DNA of 64,000 nucleotides. Origin: CALMFG01 sp963666035 (lineage in GTDB: Bacteria > Bacillota > Clostridia > Christensenellales > CALMFG01). The notes under the pieces are model-generated. The model worked only from the letters and a program-made list of their open reading frames with translations. It did no database searches and was not told the DNA's origin. The stretch spans positions 124,001-188,000 of the forward strand of contig CAXXJI010000016.1 in the NCBI GenBank assembly GCA_963666035.2. Direction: 5' to 3'. Positions within the stretch are counted from its first letter, which is position 1, and each line of letters opens with the position of its first letter. Both the position numbers and the translations under genes were made by a program. Positions 33,815 through 42,996 of this stretch are shown here, in pieces.

Positions 33815-35012
33815 TACGGTTTTCAGTGTCTCCCAGGTATCCGAATATCTGGAGAAAAAAATGCTTTTGGATCCAATGCTGTCCAGCATCAATGTGCGGG
33901 GAGAAGTGACTAACTTTTCAATCTCGTCTAAAGGTCAGGCATATTTTTCAATAAAAGATGATGTTTCGCAAATCGCATGCGTGATTTTTGATGAGGGCAT
34001 CATCACCGAAAGCGTCGAAAACGGCGCGGTCGTGGTGGTGACCGGTGAGATTGGATATTATAAACGCTTTGGCAAAGTCAATATGGTGGTCAGAAAGATT
34101 GCGGCCGAAGGACAGGGCGATCTATATGAGCAATTTTTGCTGACCAAAGCGCGGCTTTCAGAAGAAGGTATTTTTGATATCAGTCATAAGAAGCCATTGC
34201 CGGCTTATCCGTTTGCCATCGGGGTCATCACCTCGGCGGCTGGCGCGGCGATGCATGATATCATCAATATCGCCGAACGGCGATTTCCAGGCATCACCAT
34301 CAAGGTGTATTCTTCGGTGGTACAGGGCGATGACGCACCCAAAAGCCTGATTGACGGGATTTTGCACTTTAACAAAACCAAAGACGTTGACCTTATCATC
34401 ATCGGCCGTGGCGGGGGCTCGTTTGAGGACCTGTTTGCTTTTAACGATGAGAATCTGGCTCGCGCGATTTATATGAGCGATGTGGTGGTGGTGTCGGCAG
34501 TCGGGCATGAGGTGGATTTTACAATCGCCGATTTTGCCGCCGATTTACGAGCGCCCACGCCGTCTGCGGCGGCCGAAATATGTGTACCGCTGTATGATGA
34601 TATCAAAGACAATATTGCCTATTGGAAGGAACGATTTGCGGCGGTTTTGGCGCAGAAAGTGACCGCTAAGCAGGCGACAATCAGTGATATGAAACGCATA
34701 CTGGAGCGGTATTCTCCAGCCGAAAAATTGGCGCAGACCGAGAATCGGTTGGAGCGGATACGCGAACGTATATTGAGGCAATGGGAAGAAACCTTTGTAA
34801 AGCGCAGTCATCGTTTTCATGAATTGAAAGATAAACTGGTGGCACTATCTCCGGCAGGAATTTTGGCCAGAGGATATGCGCGTATTACAGACGAACACGG
34901 CAATGCGGTGAAATCCGTAAAACGGCTGGCTGTGGGACATGCGTTTTCTGCAACTTTTGCGGACGGCAGTGTGGACGCGGTCGTAACCGAAGCGAGGAAC
35001 GAAAAATCATGA
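33807..35012 (+). CDS. xseA: Exodeoxyribonuclease VII large subunit
   Basis: 401 residues. An N-terminal OB fold (VSQVSEYLEKKMLLDPMLSSINVRGEV) and a central catalytic domain with IGVITSAAGAAMHDI, GRGGGSFEDLFAFNDE and SAVGHEVDFTIADFAADLRAPTPSAAAE, then a coiled coil and a short C-terminal segment. With XseB it degrades single-stranded DNA. It overlaps folD and xseB, forming one coupled unit. Confidence 0.97.
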   Translation: MADTVFSVSQVSEYLEKKMLLDPMLSSINVRGEVTNFSISSKGQAYFSIKDDVSQIACVIFDEGIITESVENGAVVVVTGEIGYYKRFGKVNMVVRKIAAEGQGDLYEQFLLTKARLSEEGIFDISHKKPLPAYPFAIGVITSAAGAAMHDIINIAERRFPGITIKVYSSVVQGDDAPKSLIDGILHFNKTKDVDLIIIGRGGGSFEDLFAFNDENLARAIYMSDVVVVSAVGHEVDFTIADFAADLRAPTPSAAAEICVPLYDDIKDNIAYWKERFAAVLAQKVTAKQATISDMKRILERYSPAEKLAQTENRLERIRERILRQWEETFVKRSHRFHELKDKLVALSPAGILARGYARITDEHGNAVKSVKRLAVGHAFSATFADGSVDAVVTEARNEKS

Positions 35013-35194
35013 GTGTATCATTTGATGAAAAAATGAAAGAGCTGGAAAAAATCGCGGAGCAGATTGAAGACGGGGAGATGCCTTTGGAAGAATCGTTTAA
35101 ACTCTTTGATTCGGGCATGAAACTGGCGGCTGAATGCGAAAAAAAACTGGCTGAGTATAAGAAAAAAATAGAAATTATAAAGAAAGAGTCTTGA
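35009..35194 (+). CDS. xseB: Exodeoxyribonuclease VII small subunit
   Basis: 61 residues, helical. FDEKMKELEKIAEQIEDGE and PLEESFKLFDSGMKL are typical of XseB. The start ATG overlaps the xseA stop. ispA follows directly. Confidence 0.94.
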   Translation: MSVSFDEKMKELEKIAEQIEDGEMPLEESFKLFDSGMKLAAECEKKLAEYKKKIEIIKKES

Positions 35195-35199
35195 AAAAA

Positions 35200-36099
35200 A
35201 TGAGCAGTGACCGATTATTTGTGACCGACTGCATCACCGAAGTGAACAGCAGATTGGGAAAGCTTTTTGATGAACGTGATATTGAACCGAAACTCTTTGA
35301 AGCGATGTGGTATAGCGTATCGGCCGGCGGCAAGCGGGTACGTCCTGTGCTCTGCCTTTTGGCTAACCGTCTGGTGGGTGGAAAGATGGAAGAAGCGCTG
35401 GATATGGCTTGTGCTATGGAGATGATACATACCTATTCGCTGATCCATGATGATCTGCCGGCGCTGGATAATGACCGTCTTCGGCGGGGTAAGCTGACCA
35501 ACCATATTGTTTTTGGCGAAGCGTTTGCCATTCTGGCTGGCGACGGACTTTTGAATATGGCGTTTGAAGTGATGCTGGATAATGCACTTCGTCATCGTGA
35601 AAACTTGGAAAATCATATTTTAGCCATGGATTATGTGGCTAAAGCGGCGGGCGTTTCGGGTATGATCAGCGGTCAAACCGCGGATATCTTGAACGAAGAT
35701 GTGGAAGAAGAGCATATTGACATCAATGTGGTTGACAAGATTCACATCAATAAAACTGGGAAACTTTTGTCTGCCGCGTTGTGCGCCGGAGCAATAATCG
35801 GCCAGGCAAGCAAGGAAGAAACGCTGGCGGTAGAAACCTTCGGGCGAAAGATCGGCCTGGCTTTTCAGATCACTGACGATATTTTGGATGTGACCGGTAC
35901 CGAAAGCAGTCTTGGTAAGTCAGTGGGGAAAGATGTGGAAGCCAAAAAAATGACGTTTCCGCATGTGTACGGCTTGGAAAATTCGATTAAGATTGCAGAC
36001 GATTTGATTAAAGAAGCGAAGGAAGCTTTAAAGGTGTTTGGTCCGAAAGCCAAGGATCTTACCATGTTAGCCGATTATTTGATTAAGCGTACGAACTAA
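35200..36099 (+). CDS. ispA: Polyprenyl (farnesyl/geranylgeranyl) diphosphate synthase
   Basis: 299 residues from ATG 35200; TTG 35191 overlaps the xseB stop but sits only two bases after AAAGAG, so the ATG is preferred. It condenses isopentenyl diphosphate with allylic diphosphates. The first Asp-rich motif, DDLPALDND, begins at residue 84; the second is ITDDILDVTG. An upstream GGKRVRP and the short-chain length fit FPP synthase IspA. The expected neighbours dxs and tlyA are missing. Confidence 0.94.
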   Translation: MSSDRLFVTDCITEVNSRLGKLFDERDIEPKLFEAMWYSVSAGGKRVRPVLCLLANRLVGGKMEEALDMACAMEMIHTYSLIHDDLPALDNDRLRRGKLTNHIVFGEAFAILAGDGLLNMAFEVMLDNALRHRENLENHILAMDYVAKAAGVSGMISGQTADILNEDVEEEHIDINVVDKIHINKTGKLLSAALCAGAIIGQASKEETLAVETFGRKIGLAFQITDDILDVTGTESSLGKSVGKDVEAKKMTFPHVYGLENSIKIADDLIKEAKEALKVFGPKAKDLTMLADYLIKRTN

Positions 36100-36100
36100 C

Positions 36101-36128
36101 TTGACAACTAAAGATGTATAATTATAAA
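36101..36128 (+). promoter_or_regulatory. rny: Promoter of RNase Y
   Basis: TTGACA (36101-36106) and TATAAA (36123-36128), 16-bp spacer, directly after the ispA stop. The leader to the TTG start is about 80 AT-rich bases. Confidence 0.7.
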
Positions 36129-36214
36129 ATAAATAGATTATTTTTAAAATATCGTTAATAAACGAAAAATAAACTTTAAAAAATACACAATATATTGTGA
36201 TGGAGGTGACAACT

Positions 36215-37768
36215 TTGCAAATAGGGCAAATCTTACTGACGATCGTACTCCCTTCGGCAGTTGGCTTATTAGCAGGCCTGATTATTGGCTATTTTTATAG
36301 AAAAAATATTGCGGAAGCGAAAGTTGAACGTGCCGAGGAATCGGTGCGCAAAATGATTGTGGATGCCCAAAAACGGGCGGAAGGAATTAAAAAAGAAATC
36401 GTTCTGGAGGCAAAAGAAGAAGTGCTTCAGCTTCGGAATGAATTGGACGCGGAAACGAAAGAACGCAGGGCGGAAGTTCAGCGGATGGAAAAACGTATTC
36501 TCCAGCGCGAAGAGCTTTTAGACAAAAAAATGTTCAATATTGAGAAAAAGGAAGAGAATATTTCTCGAAAAGAACGTGATTTGACCAAAGCGAAAGAGGA
36601 TATTCAGGTGGTTTTCAACCAGCAGGTTGAACAGCTCGAAAAAATATCCGGAATGACAAGCAATGAAGCAAAAGAGCTTTTGATTGAGAAAATTGAAATC
36701 GAAGCCAAACGGGACGCGGCGGTGATGGTGCGCGAGATTGAAGAGCAGGCCAAGAACGAAGCGGATAAAAAAACACGCGTGATTTTGGCCAATTCGATTC
36801 AAAAATGCGCGGCCGATCATGTGGCTGAGTATACCGTATCGGTGGTACCGCTGCCCAATGACGAAATGAAAGGCCGTATTATCGGCCGAGAAGGCAGAAA
36901 TATCCGGGCACTGGAAACCGCAACCGGTATTGATCTTATCATCGACGATACCCCTGAAGCGGTAATTCTTTCCGGGTTCGATCCGGTACGCCGTGAAGTG
37001 GCGAGATTGGCGCTGGAGCGGCTGATTATTGACGGCCGTATCCATCCGGCAAGAATTGAAGAGATGGTCAACAAGGCCAAAAAGGATGTGGATACCCAGA
37101 TTCGTGAAGCGGGCGAACAAGCGATGTTTGACGTGGGTGTACACAATCTGCACCCAGAACTCGTTAAGCTCTTAGGCCGCCTGAAATTTAGAACTTCTTA
37201 TGGGCAAAATGTGCTGAAACACTCCATGGAAGTCGCGCACCTTTGTGCGGCGATGGCGGCAGAAATTGGCGCGGATATAAAAATTGCAAAACGCGCTGGG
37301 CTATTGCACGATATCGGAAAAGCGGCCGACCATGAGATTGAAGGACCGCATATTCAGATTGGTGCGGATTTAGCCAAGAAATATCGCGAAAAAGATAATA
37401 TCATCCATGCCATTATGGCGCATCACGGCGACGTGGAAGCGGAAACGGTGGAAGCGGTGCTGGTTCAGGCTGCGGACGCCATCAGTGCGGCACGCCCCGG
37501 CGCACGGCGAGAAACGCTTGAGAATTATGTAAAACGTCTGCAGGCACTGGAAGAGATTGCAAACGCATTTGATGGTGTAGACCGCACGTTTGCTATCCAG
37601 GCCGGACGTGAAGTGCGCATCATCGTTAAACCCGAAGATGTGGATGATGCCGCAATGCAGGTGATGGCTAAGGATATTGTTAAGCGCATTGAACAGGAAT
37701 TGGATTACCCGGGTCAGATTAAGGTTAATGTCATTCGTGAGACTCGCACGATTGAATATGCAAAATAA
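36215..37768 (+). CDS. rny: Ribonuclease Y
   Basis: 517 residues from TTG 36215, 8 bases after GGAGG (36202-36206); earlier in-frame GTG/ATG at 36197/36200 overlap that site. Membrane helix at about 5-25, long coiled coil to ~190, KH domain with KGRIIGREGRNIRALE, and HD domain with HSMEVAHL, GLLHDIGKA and MAHHGD. It is the main membrane-bound endoribonuclease of mRNA decay. YlbF (18.6 kb) is a likely partner and RNase J a co-worker. Confidence 0.97.
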   Translation: MQIGQILLTIVLPSAVGLLAGLIIGYFYRKNIAEAKVERAEESVRKMIVDAQKRAEGIKKEIVLEAKEEVLQLRNELDAETKERRAEVQRMEKRILQREELLDKKMFNIEKKEENISRKERDLTKAKEDIQVVFNQQVEQLEKISGMTSNEAKELLIEKIEIEAKRDAAVMVREIEEQAKNEADKKTRVILANSIQKCAADHVAEYTVSVVPLPNDEMKGRIIGREGRNIRALETATGIDLIIDDTPEAVILSGFDPVRREVARLALERLIIDGRIHPARIEEMVNKAKKDVDTQIREAGEQAMFDVGVHNLHPELVKLLGRLKFRTSYGQNVLKHSMEVAHLCAAMAAEIGADIKIAKRAGLLHDIGKAADHEIEGPHIQIGADLAKKYREKDNIIHAIMAHHGDVEAETVEAVLVQAADAISAARPGARRETLENYVKRLQALEEIANAFDGVDRTFAIQAGREVRIIVKPEDVDDAAMQVMAKDIVKRIEQELDYPGQIKVNVIRETRTIEYAK

Positions 37769-37785
37769 CTCGAAATTGTATCTTA

Positions 37786-37814
37786 AAGCGGGTGCATGAT
37801 GCATCCGCTTTTTT
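37786..37814 (+). terminator. Rho-independent terminator after rny
   Basis: AAGCGG (37786-37791) pairs with CCGCTT (37805-37810), extended inward by GTGCAT/ATGCAT pairing, followed by Ts to 37814. Confidence 0.88.
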
Positions 37815-37891
37815 CATGCGGTTTAAGTGGCATTTTGGGCCGTTTTGGAGTATAGTAAAAGTGTATTCAGAGAAAAAAAGGAGCGTTTTTA

Positions 37892-38629
37892 GTGGAAGCA
37901 TACAGCACGTTGTCCGACGTTTATGACCGCCTGATGAACGATGTATCCTATGAGGATTGGGTGGACTATATACTAAAGCTGATGGCCAGGTGCGACGCAC
38001 CGGATGAAGCCAGTGTTTTAGACGCGGGGTGCGGCACGGGAAATGTGGCTGTGGCGCTCGCCCGTTTTGGTATGCGTGTGATCGGCGTGGATGTATCGCA
38101 GGATATGCTGAACGTGGCGGAAGAAAAAGCGCGAAAAGCGGGAGCGGCCGTCACCTTTATCTGCCAGAATTTAACCGCACTTAACCTGCATCAACCGGTG
38201 GATGTCATCAATGCGTCCTGTGATGTGGTCAATTATATTGCACCGGAGGACTTGACACCATTTTTTGAGGCAGTTTACCAAAACTTAAATGAAGACGGTG
38301 TATTTCTATTTGATATCTCGTCTGACTATAAACTACAGCAGGTTTTAGGTAACAATATTTTCTACGAGGATCAGGATGATTTAACTTACATCTGGCTGAA
38401 TCACGTTGAGAAGCAAAAAGTGTGCATGGATATCACACTGTTCAAAAAAAAAGGCGACTTGTTTGAACGTTCGGATGAACAACACACACAGTATATTCAC
38501 AGCATAAAGCTATTAAAAAGCAAATTGATGCTGGCAGGGTTTGATGGAATACAGGTTTTTGAGTGCTTTGGATTTGAAGCCCCGAAAATCGATAGTGAAC
38601 GCATCCAATTCTGTGCTAAAAAAGGATAG
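37892..38629 (+). CDS. Class I SAM-dependent methyltransferase (substrate unknown)
   Basis: 245 residues. The SAM-binding motif is VLDAGCGTGNVAVALA (about 44-59) with the acidic loop GVDVSQDML; the C-terminal half is like small-molecule methyltransferases of the YodH/YrrT kind. The start is GTG at 37892 after AAAGGAGCG. It begins a run of five closely spaced genes; the next starts 3 bases after its stop. I cannot name the substrate, and I found no convincing promoter in 37815-37891. Confidence 0.82.
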   Translation: MEAYSTLSDVYDRLMNDVSYEDWVDYILKLMARCDAPDEASVLDAGCGTGNVAVALARFGMRVIGVDVSQDMLNVAEEKARKAGAAVTFICQNLTALNLHQPVDVINASCDVVNYIAPEDLTPFFEAVYQNLNEDGVFLFDISSDYKLQQVLGNNIFYEDQDDLTYIWLNHVEKQKVCMDITLFKKKGDLFERSDEQHTQYIHSIKLLKSKLMLAGFDGIQVFECFGFEAPKIDSERIQFCAKKG

Positions 38630-38632
38630 ATA

Positions 38633-40033
38633 ATGAAAGACAATAGTGAAGCAAAACAAAAAGTGGTGCCCTTTATACAGAGCCCGCAATATTTTATCAA
38701 AAAAGCCAGCCAGGCGGAAAAGAGTGATCGGCTTTTAGACGCATTGGTGTATTATCGAAAAGCGCGGGATATGGAGCCCGGCAATATCAGCGTGCTGACC
38801 GCGATGGCCGATATTTATACTGAGCTTGAATACTTTGAGGAATCCAACGCGCTCATTTATGAAGCTTTAAGGAAAGATCCAACACCACGTGAAGATTTGA
38901 TTTTCCTGATGGGCTGTAACTATATGGGAATGAGCTATCTTGCCAACGCAGATATGTGCTTTAAACAGTACCAAAAAGAACATCCAAATGGCGAATATAC
39001 GGACGAAATCAATGACTTTTTCGACTTTGTCGGGAACATGCCGATGGAAGCGATGGAGAATCCTGTCTCGGAAGAATCACTCAACACGTATTCTAAGATT
39101 TACACGGCAAGGCGTTTGATGATTGAGAAAAAGGAAGATCAAAGCATTGAGATTTACAGCGAGATTTTAGAGGACGACCCTGAAAACATCACGGTGTTAA
39201 ATGACCTGGCGCTGGCGTATTATGCGGTCGGGGATATTAAAAAAGCGATTGAGAATAATAAGAAAGTGCTGGATATTGAGCCTGAGAATGTGGCGGCTAT
39301 ATCCAACCTGATCGTTTTTTATAAAAGTGAAGGCAATGAATTCTCGGCCAAAAAATATACTTCGCTTTTGTCCAGACTGGAAATATCGATGCCGGACGAT
39401 CTGCATAAAGCGGCGTTTATATTGTCCTGGGCGGGCGAATATCAAAAGGCGTATGACTGCGTGATGGAGCTTTTGGATTATAATCCGCACGATGCGAATG
39501 CGCTGCATATGGCGGCGATCAGCGCCTATAATATCGGCGAATTTGACGAAGCGATGGATTATTGGGAAGCGGTGCAAAAATTGTTGCCGGACAATGTGAC
39601 GGCGCAGTATTACATCAATAAGGCCAAGCAGAGCAAACAGAGCGGAAGCGAAGAAAAACTGGAGTATCTGTTTGATATTCCGATGGACGACGCGGAAACG
39701 CAAGTAGAGGATTTACAGGAAGCGCTGATTCAAAGCGCCGATGATATCAAGGCGAACTGGGAGCAGGATTTTGGATTTCGCAGTCTGCTGATCTGGGCGC
39801 TCAGCAATTTTGAAGGGGAACTGTATTATAAGCTCATTGATTTGCTTTTAGATATCGGCGATGACCGAGCGTTGTTTGAGCTTTACCGCCAGCTGTTGAA
39901 TCCGAAAATTGAAAAGGAAGAAAAGCAGTATATCATACGCGGGCTCATGGTTATTGACGAGAAACCGCCATTTTTTGTGGACGTCAATGGCAAGGTGGAG
40001 CAAATTGACCGGCTGGACGATCTGAACCAGTAA
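38633..40033 (+). CDS. Tetratricopeptide repeat protein
   Basis: 466 residues, soluble, no signal peptide. About seven TPR-like helical pairs in two blocks (about 20-115 and 140-330), for example DALVYYRKARDMEPGN, KKAIENNKKVLDIEPEN and DEAMDYWEAVQKLLPDN. The C-terminal ~130 residues are acidic and not obviously TPR. A scaffold role is likely. It sits between a methyltransferase and an unrecognised helical protein and is probably co-transcribed with both. Confidence 0.82.
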   Translation: MKDNSEAKQKVVPFIQSPQYFIKKASQAEKSDRLLDALVYYRKARDMEPGNISVLTAMADIYTELEYFEESNALIYEALRKDPTPREDLIFLMGCNYMGMSYLANADMCFKQYQKEHPNGEYTDEINDFFDFVGNMPMEAMENPVSEESLNTYSKIYTARRLMIEKKEDQSIEIYSEILEDDPENITVLNDLALAYYAVGDIKKAIENNKKVLDIEPENVAAISNLIVFYKSEGNEFSAKKYTSLLSRLEISMPDDLHKAAFILSWAGEYQKAYDCVMELLDYNPHDANALHMAAISAYNIGEFDEAMDYWEAVQKLLPDNVTAQYYINKAKQSKQSGSEEKLEYLFDIPMDDAETQVEDLQEALIQSADDIKANWEQDFGFRSLLIWALSNFEGELYYKLIDLLLDIGDDRALFELYRQLLNPKIEKEEKQYIIRGLMVIDEKPPFFVDVNGKVEQIDRLDDLNQ

Positions 40034-40068
40034 CGGCTTTGTTGGTTATAGGATAAGAGGTGATGGTC

Positions 40069-40953
40069 ATGATTGATTATGAAAAAGAATTTCAAAAATA
40101 TATCAGTGTTTGGATGAAACGCGAAGGGCTTAGTCCCAATACGTATCAGGTGGTGGACGATCATCTGGATGAGATCTATGAGGAGTGGATGCATACCCCG
40201 CTGGAAGCGTTCGGCGGGAAGGTGCCGCATCATTTCTTTGATGAGATTGACAGCGCGGAGTCCTGCTTTAAATTGTTAAAAAAATATATTGAAGCGGACA
40301 TTGCGGTCCCGGGGCCCTTGCTGACACGCATGACGGCCTTAAAAGACGAAGGATATGCGTTGCTGTTGGACGTGGTGAAGGGCGGCAGTGAACATCCGGA
40401 TTTGCTGAAAACCTATGCGGTGGAACTCATCAGCGAGATGGAAAAACCGCATCCGCTGGAAAGCTATATTACCGCGATCCAAAACAGTGAATACACATCC
40501 GACAGCGTGGAAGCGATGGTGGAAGTTTTAAAAAACAATGCCGCGCAGGTAAAGGACAACGTGATCGCCGCCTATCTGGGAGCACCGCATGAGTTTGGCA
40601 AGGACACTTTTTTGGATATTTTGTCCGAGCTTGTGCTGGATGCTGACGCTTACAAGTATATCTATGAAAATTTCGTTTATGAGCCGTCCAAATGCGGCAT
40701 GTATGCGCATATGCTGACTAAGGTGGGCATTGCGGACTGTGTGGATGCGATGCAGCAACGGCTTTTGGATCCGGATATCGGGTATCTTGATTTTTGCCGT
40801 GTGAAGGAAGCACTGGAGGAACTGGGTGGGGAAACCACTGTGGTTCGCGATTTTATGGGTGATCCTGACTATGAATATATGGTCTCGATCAGTGAAGAAG
40901 AGGAAACCTTGCCCGAGGATGAAGAAGAGGAAGATGGGGAAACGGATGAGTGA
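40069..40953 (+). CDS. Unrecognised helical protein with acidic tail
   Basis: 294 residues from ATG 40069, 8 bases after AAGAGG; ATG 40063 and GTG 40060 are also in frame. I do not recognise a family. It looks all-helical: an N-terminal amphipathic region (EFQKYISVWMKREGLSPNTY), then repeating ~35-residue helical pairs resembling HEAT repeats (about 80-250), and a strongly acidic tail with runs of Glu. No membrane helix or signal peptide. It follows the TPR gene by 35 bases and overlaps the HD hydrolase by 8, so it may work with them. Confidence 0.65.
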   Translation: MIDYEKEFQKYISVWMKREGLSPNTYQVVDDHLDEIYEEWMHTPLEAFGGKVPHHFFDEIDSAESCFKLLKKYIEADIAVPGPLLTRMTALKDEGYALLLDVVKGGSEHPDLLKTYAVELISEMEKPHPLESYITAIQNSEYTSDSVEAMVEVLKNNAAQVKDNVIAAYLGAPHEFGKDTFLDILSELVLDADAYKYIYENFVYEPSKCGMYAHMLTKVGIADCVDAMQQRLLDPDIGYLDFCRVKEALEELGGETTVVRDFMGDPDYEYMVSISEEEETLPEDEEEEDGETDE

Positions 40954-41611
40954 TATCAGTTTAAGCGACATCAAGACCAACCAGAAGATAGAAACAATGA
41001 TCCACCACTCCAATCAGTGTTTGGAAGCCATCGGATACACCGATCACGGCCCGCGGCATGTAGGCTATGTTTCAAAAATTGCCGGTAATATTTTGGAACA
41101 ACTCGGTTTTGAACCCCGGCGTGTAGAGCTGGCGAAAATCGCCGGATGGGTGCACGACGTCGGCAACATGGTCAACCGGAAACATCACGGACTGCTTTCA
41201 TCGGTTCTGCTTTTTCCCGTTCTCACCGAAGCGGGGATGGACTTTGAAGAGGTCTGCGACGTGTGTTCGGCGATCGGCAACCACGAAGAGGAAACAGGGC
41301 AGACGGTCAGCGATATATCGGCGGCGCTGATTATTGCGGACAAGGTCGATGCGCACAAAGCGCGGGTGCGCCTTAAAAAATATAATCCGGAAGATATTCA
41401 TGATCGGGTGAATTTTGCCATTAAGGCTACATCCATGCATGTGGATAATGAGAATAGAGTGATTGCTATTGATTACACCATGGACAGCACTTCCTCAATC
41501 ACAGAGTTTTTGGAGATATACCTAAAGCGTATGCGGATGTGCGAACGTGCGGCAAAGTACCTTGGGTGTACATTTGCGCTCAGCTTTAACAGTGTGCGCA
41601 TCAACATGTAA
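40946..41611 (+). CDS. HD domain phosphohydrolase
   Basis: 221 residues from ATG 40946, overlapping the previous gene by 8 bases. The HD metal motif is spread over HGPRHVGYV, GWVHDVGNM, AIGNHEEE and IIADKVDAHKARV, which fits an active metal-dependent phosphohydrolase. The substrate (nucleotide, signal nucleotide or RNA end) cannot be told. Fourth gene of the cluster from 37892. Confidence 0.85.
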   Translation: MSDISLSDIKTNQKIETMIHHSNQCLEAIGYTDHGPRHVGYVSKIAGNILEQLGFEPRRVELAKIAGWVHDVGNMVNRKHHGLLSSVLLFPVLTEAGMDFEEVCDVCSAIGNHEEETGQTVSDISAALIIADKVDAHKARVRLKKYNPEDIHDRVNFAIKATSMHVDNENRVIAIDYTMDSTSSITEFLEIYLKRMRMCERAAKYLGCTFALSFNSVRINM

Positions 41612-41633
41612 TTTTAAATTTTAAGGAGACAAT

Positions 41634-42767
41634 TTGACCTATCGATTATATGCCGCATGTTCCTTTGGTTTGGAAGCGGTGGTGAAGCATGAGTGTGAGA
41701 CACTGGGTTTTTCTGAAATTTCGGCATTTGACGCAAGAGTTTATTTCAGCACAGACGCGGAAGGAATTGCGCGGGCCAATCTTTGGCTTCGAAGCGCTGA
41801 CCGCGTTTATTTGGTGCTGGATGAATTTGAAGCAATGGACTTTGAAGCGCTTTATCAAGGAGTGAAAAAAATCGCTTGGGCGGATTTCATTGGCAGGGAC
41901 GATGCTTTCCCGGTCACCGGGGATTCGGTGCGCTCGGCGCTTTTCAGCGTCAGCGATGTACAGAAAATTGCAAAAAGAGCGATCGTGGATACTCTGGCGG
42001 CGACATATGGCCAGAAAGTATTTGCCGAGATCGAAAACAAGATTCCTGTGCATATCGCGATTTTAAAGGATCAAGTCAGTGTGCTGATTAACACTTCCGG
42101 CGCGGGGCTGAACAGGCGGGGATACCGACGGCTGAATGCCGAAGCCCCTTTGCGGGAGACGTTGGCCGCGGGGCTTTTGGATATTGCACGCTACAGCGGC
42201 GGCCCGTTTTATGACCCGATGTGTGGCTCGGGAACCATCGCCATCGAAGCCGCAATGATCGCCAAGCATATCGCGCCGGGGTTGCAGCGAAAGTTTGCCT
42301 TTGAATCATTTCCTTTTTTGGATAATCCGCGGTTTGATGAGATACGCGGGGATGCCAAAGCCAGCATCATCAAAGGTGCGGTGCCTGTTTTTGCTTCGGA
42401 TGTGGACGAAAATGTGCTGGAATTAGCAAAGGTGCACGCCAAAACCGCAGGTGTTTTTGACCATATCAAAATCTATAAAGCGGATATCCGAACAGCGCTG
42501 GCGGACGAGCCGGAAGGTATTTTGGTGACCAATCCACCTTATGCGGTCAGGATGGGGGAAAAAAAAGAAACCGAAAGACTCTATCATAAGATGGGTGACT
42601 GCATCCTGAAAAACCCCTATCTTAAAGCGTTCATCATCTCGGCGGATATGGGCTTTGAAAAACATTTTGGTAAACCAGCAGACAAGAAGCGAAAGCTGTA
42701 TAACGGCAGTATCAAATGCAATTACTATCAGTATTTTCGCGGGAAAAAGAGAAAGGACAGTGAGTAG
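41634..42767 (+). CDS. RNA guanine-N2 methyltransferase, RlmL/YpsC type (THUMP domain)
   Basis: 377 residues. A THUMP RNA-binding domain spans about 1-160, starting YAACSFGLEAVVKHE. The methyltransferase domain has FYDPMCGSGTIAIEAA (SAM) and the catalytic VTNPPYAVRMGE, giving N2-guanine methylation of 23S rRNA in E. coli RlmL; Bacillus YpsC is the closer relative. The start is TTG at 41634 after AAGGAG. Last gene before the infC promoter; its stop is 8 bases from the -35 box. Confidence 0.88.
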   Translation: MTYRLYAACSFGLEAVVKHECETLGFSEISAFDARVYFSTDAEGIARANLWLRSADRVYLVLDEFEAMDFEALYQGVKKIAWADFIGRDDAFPVTGDSVRSALFSVSDVQKIAKRAIVDTLAATYGQKVFAEIENKIPVHIAILKDQVSVLINTSGAGLNRRGYRRLNAEAPLRETLAAGLLDIARYSGGPFYDPMCGSGTIAIEAAMIAKHIAPGLQRKFAFESFPFLDNPRFDEIRGDAKASIIKGAVPVFASDVDENVLELAKVHAKTAGVFDHIKIYKADIRTALADEPEGILVTNPPYAVRMGEKKETERLYHKMGDCILKNPYLKAFIISADMGFEKHFGKPADKKRKLYNGSIKCNYYQYFRGKKRKDSE

Positions 42768-42774
42768 AAAAGGT

Positions 42775-42803
42775 TTGACAGACGAGGGGTAGTTATGTTA
42801 AAT
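42775..42803 (+). promoter_or_regulatory. Promoter of infC-rpmI-rplT
   Basis: TTGACA (42775-42780), 17-bp spacer, TTAAAT (42798-42803). It drives a long structured leader. Confidence 0.75.
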
Positions 42804-42810
42804 TATTAAA

Positions 42811-42938
42811 GCTGGAAGCAGAAACGCCCGTTTCTCACCTGTCGGCGAAATTGAGCCAGGCAGTGTTGCAAAGAACCAAAAGTTTTTTTAAGATGGTTTT
42901 TTATATGAGCGGGCAGCTTTCGAAAGCTGGTCGTTTTT
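42811..42938 (+). promoter_or_regulatory. L20-type ribosomal protein leader of the infC operon
   Basis: This leader between the promoter and infC contains GAAACGCCCGTTTC (42821-42834), a perfect small hairpin followed by TCACCTG; ACCTG can pair with CAGG near 42858. It ends in a terminator hairpin. The arrangement matches L20 leaders of Bacillota, in which L20 binding promotes termination and represses its own operon. The call is from arrangement and recalled motif, not from a covariance search. Confidence 0.7.
42908..42938 (+). terminator. Attenuator terminator in the infC leader
   Basis: AGCGG-CAGCTTT pairs with AAAGCTG-TCGTT around a two-base CG loop, with one internal mismatch, followed by six Ts (to about 42938). 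It lies within the leader, before any gene, so it should be a regulated terminator. Confidence 0.75.
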
Positions 42939-42996
42939 TATATGTGAAAAACACTAGAGGGATATGTGATACGGTACAGTATTGGAGGTGTTACCC

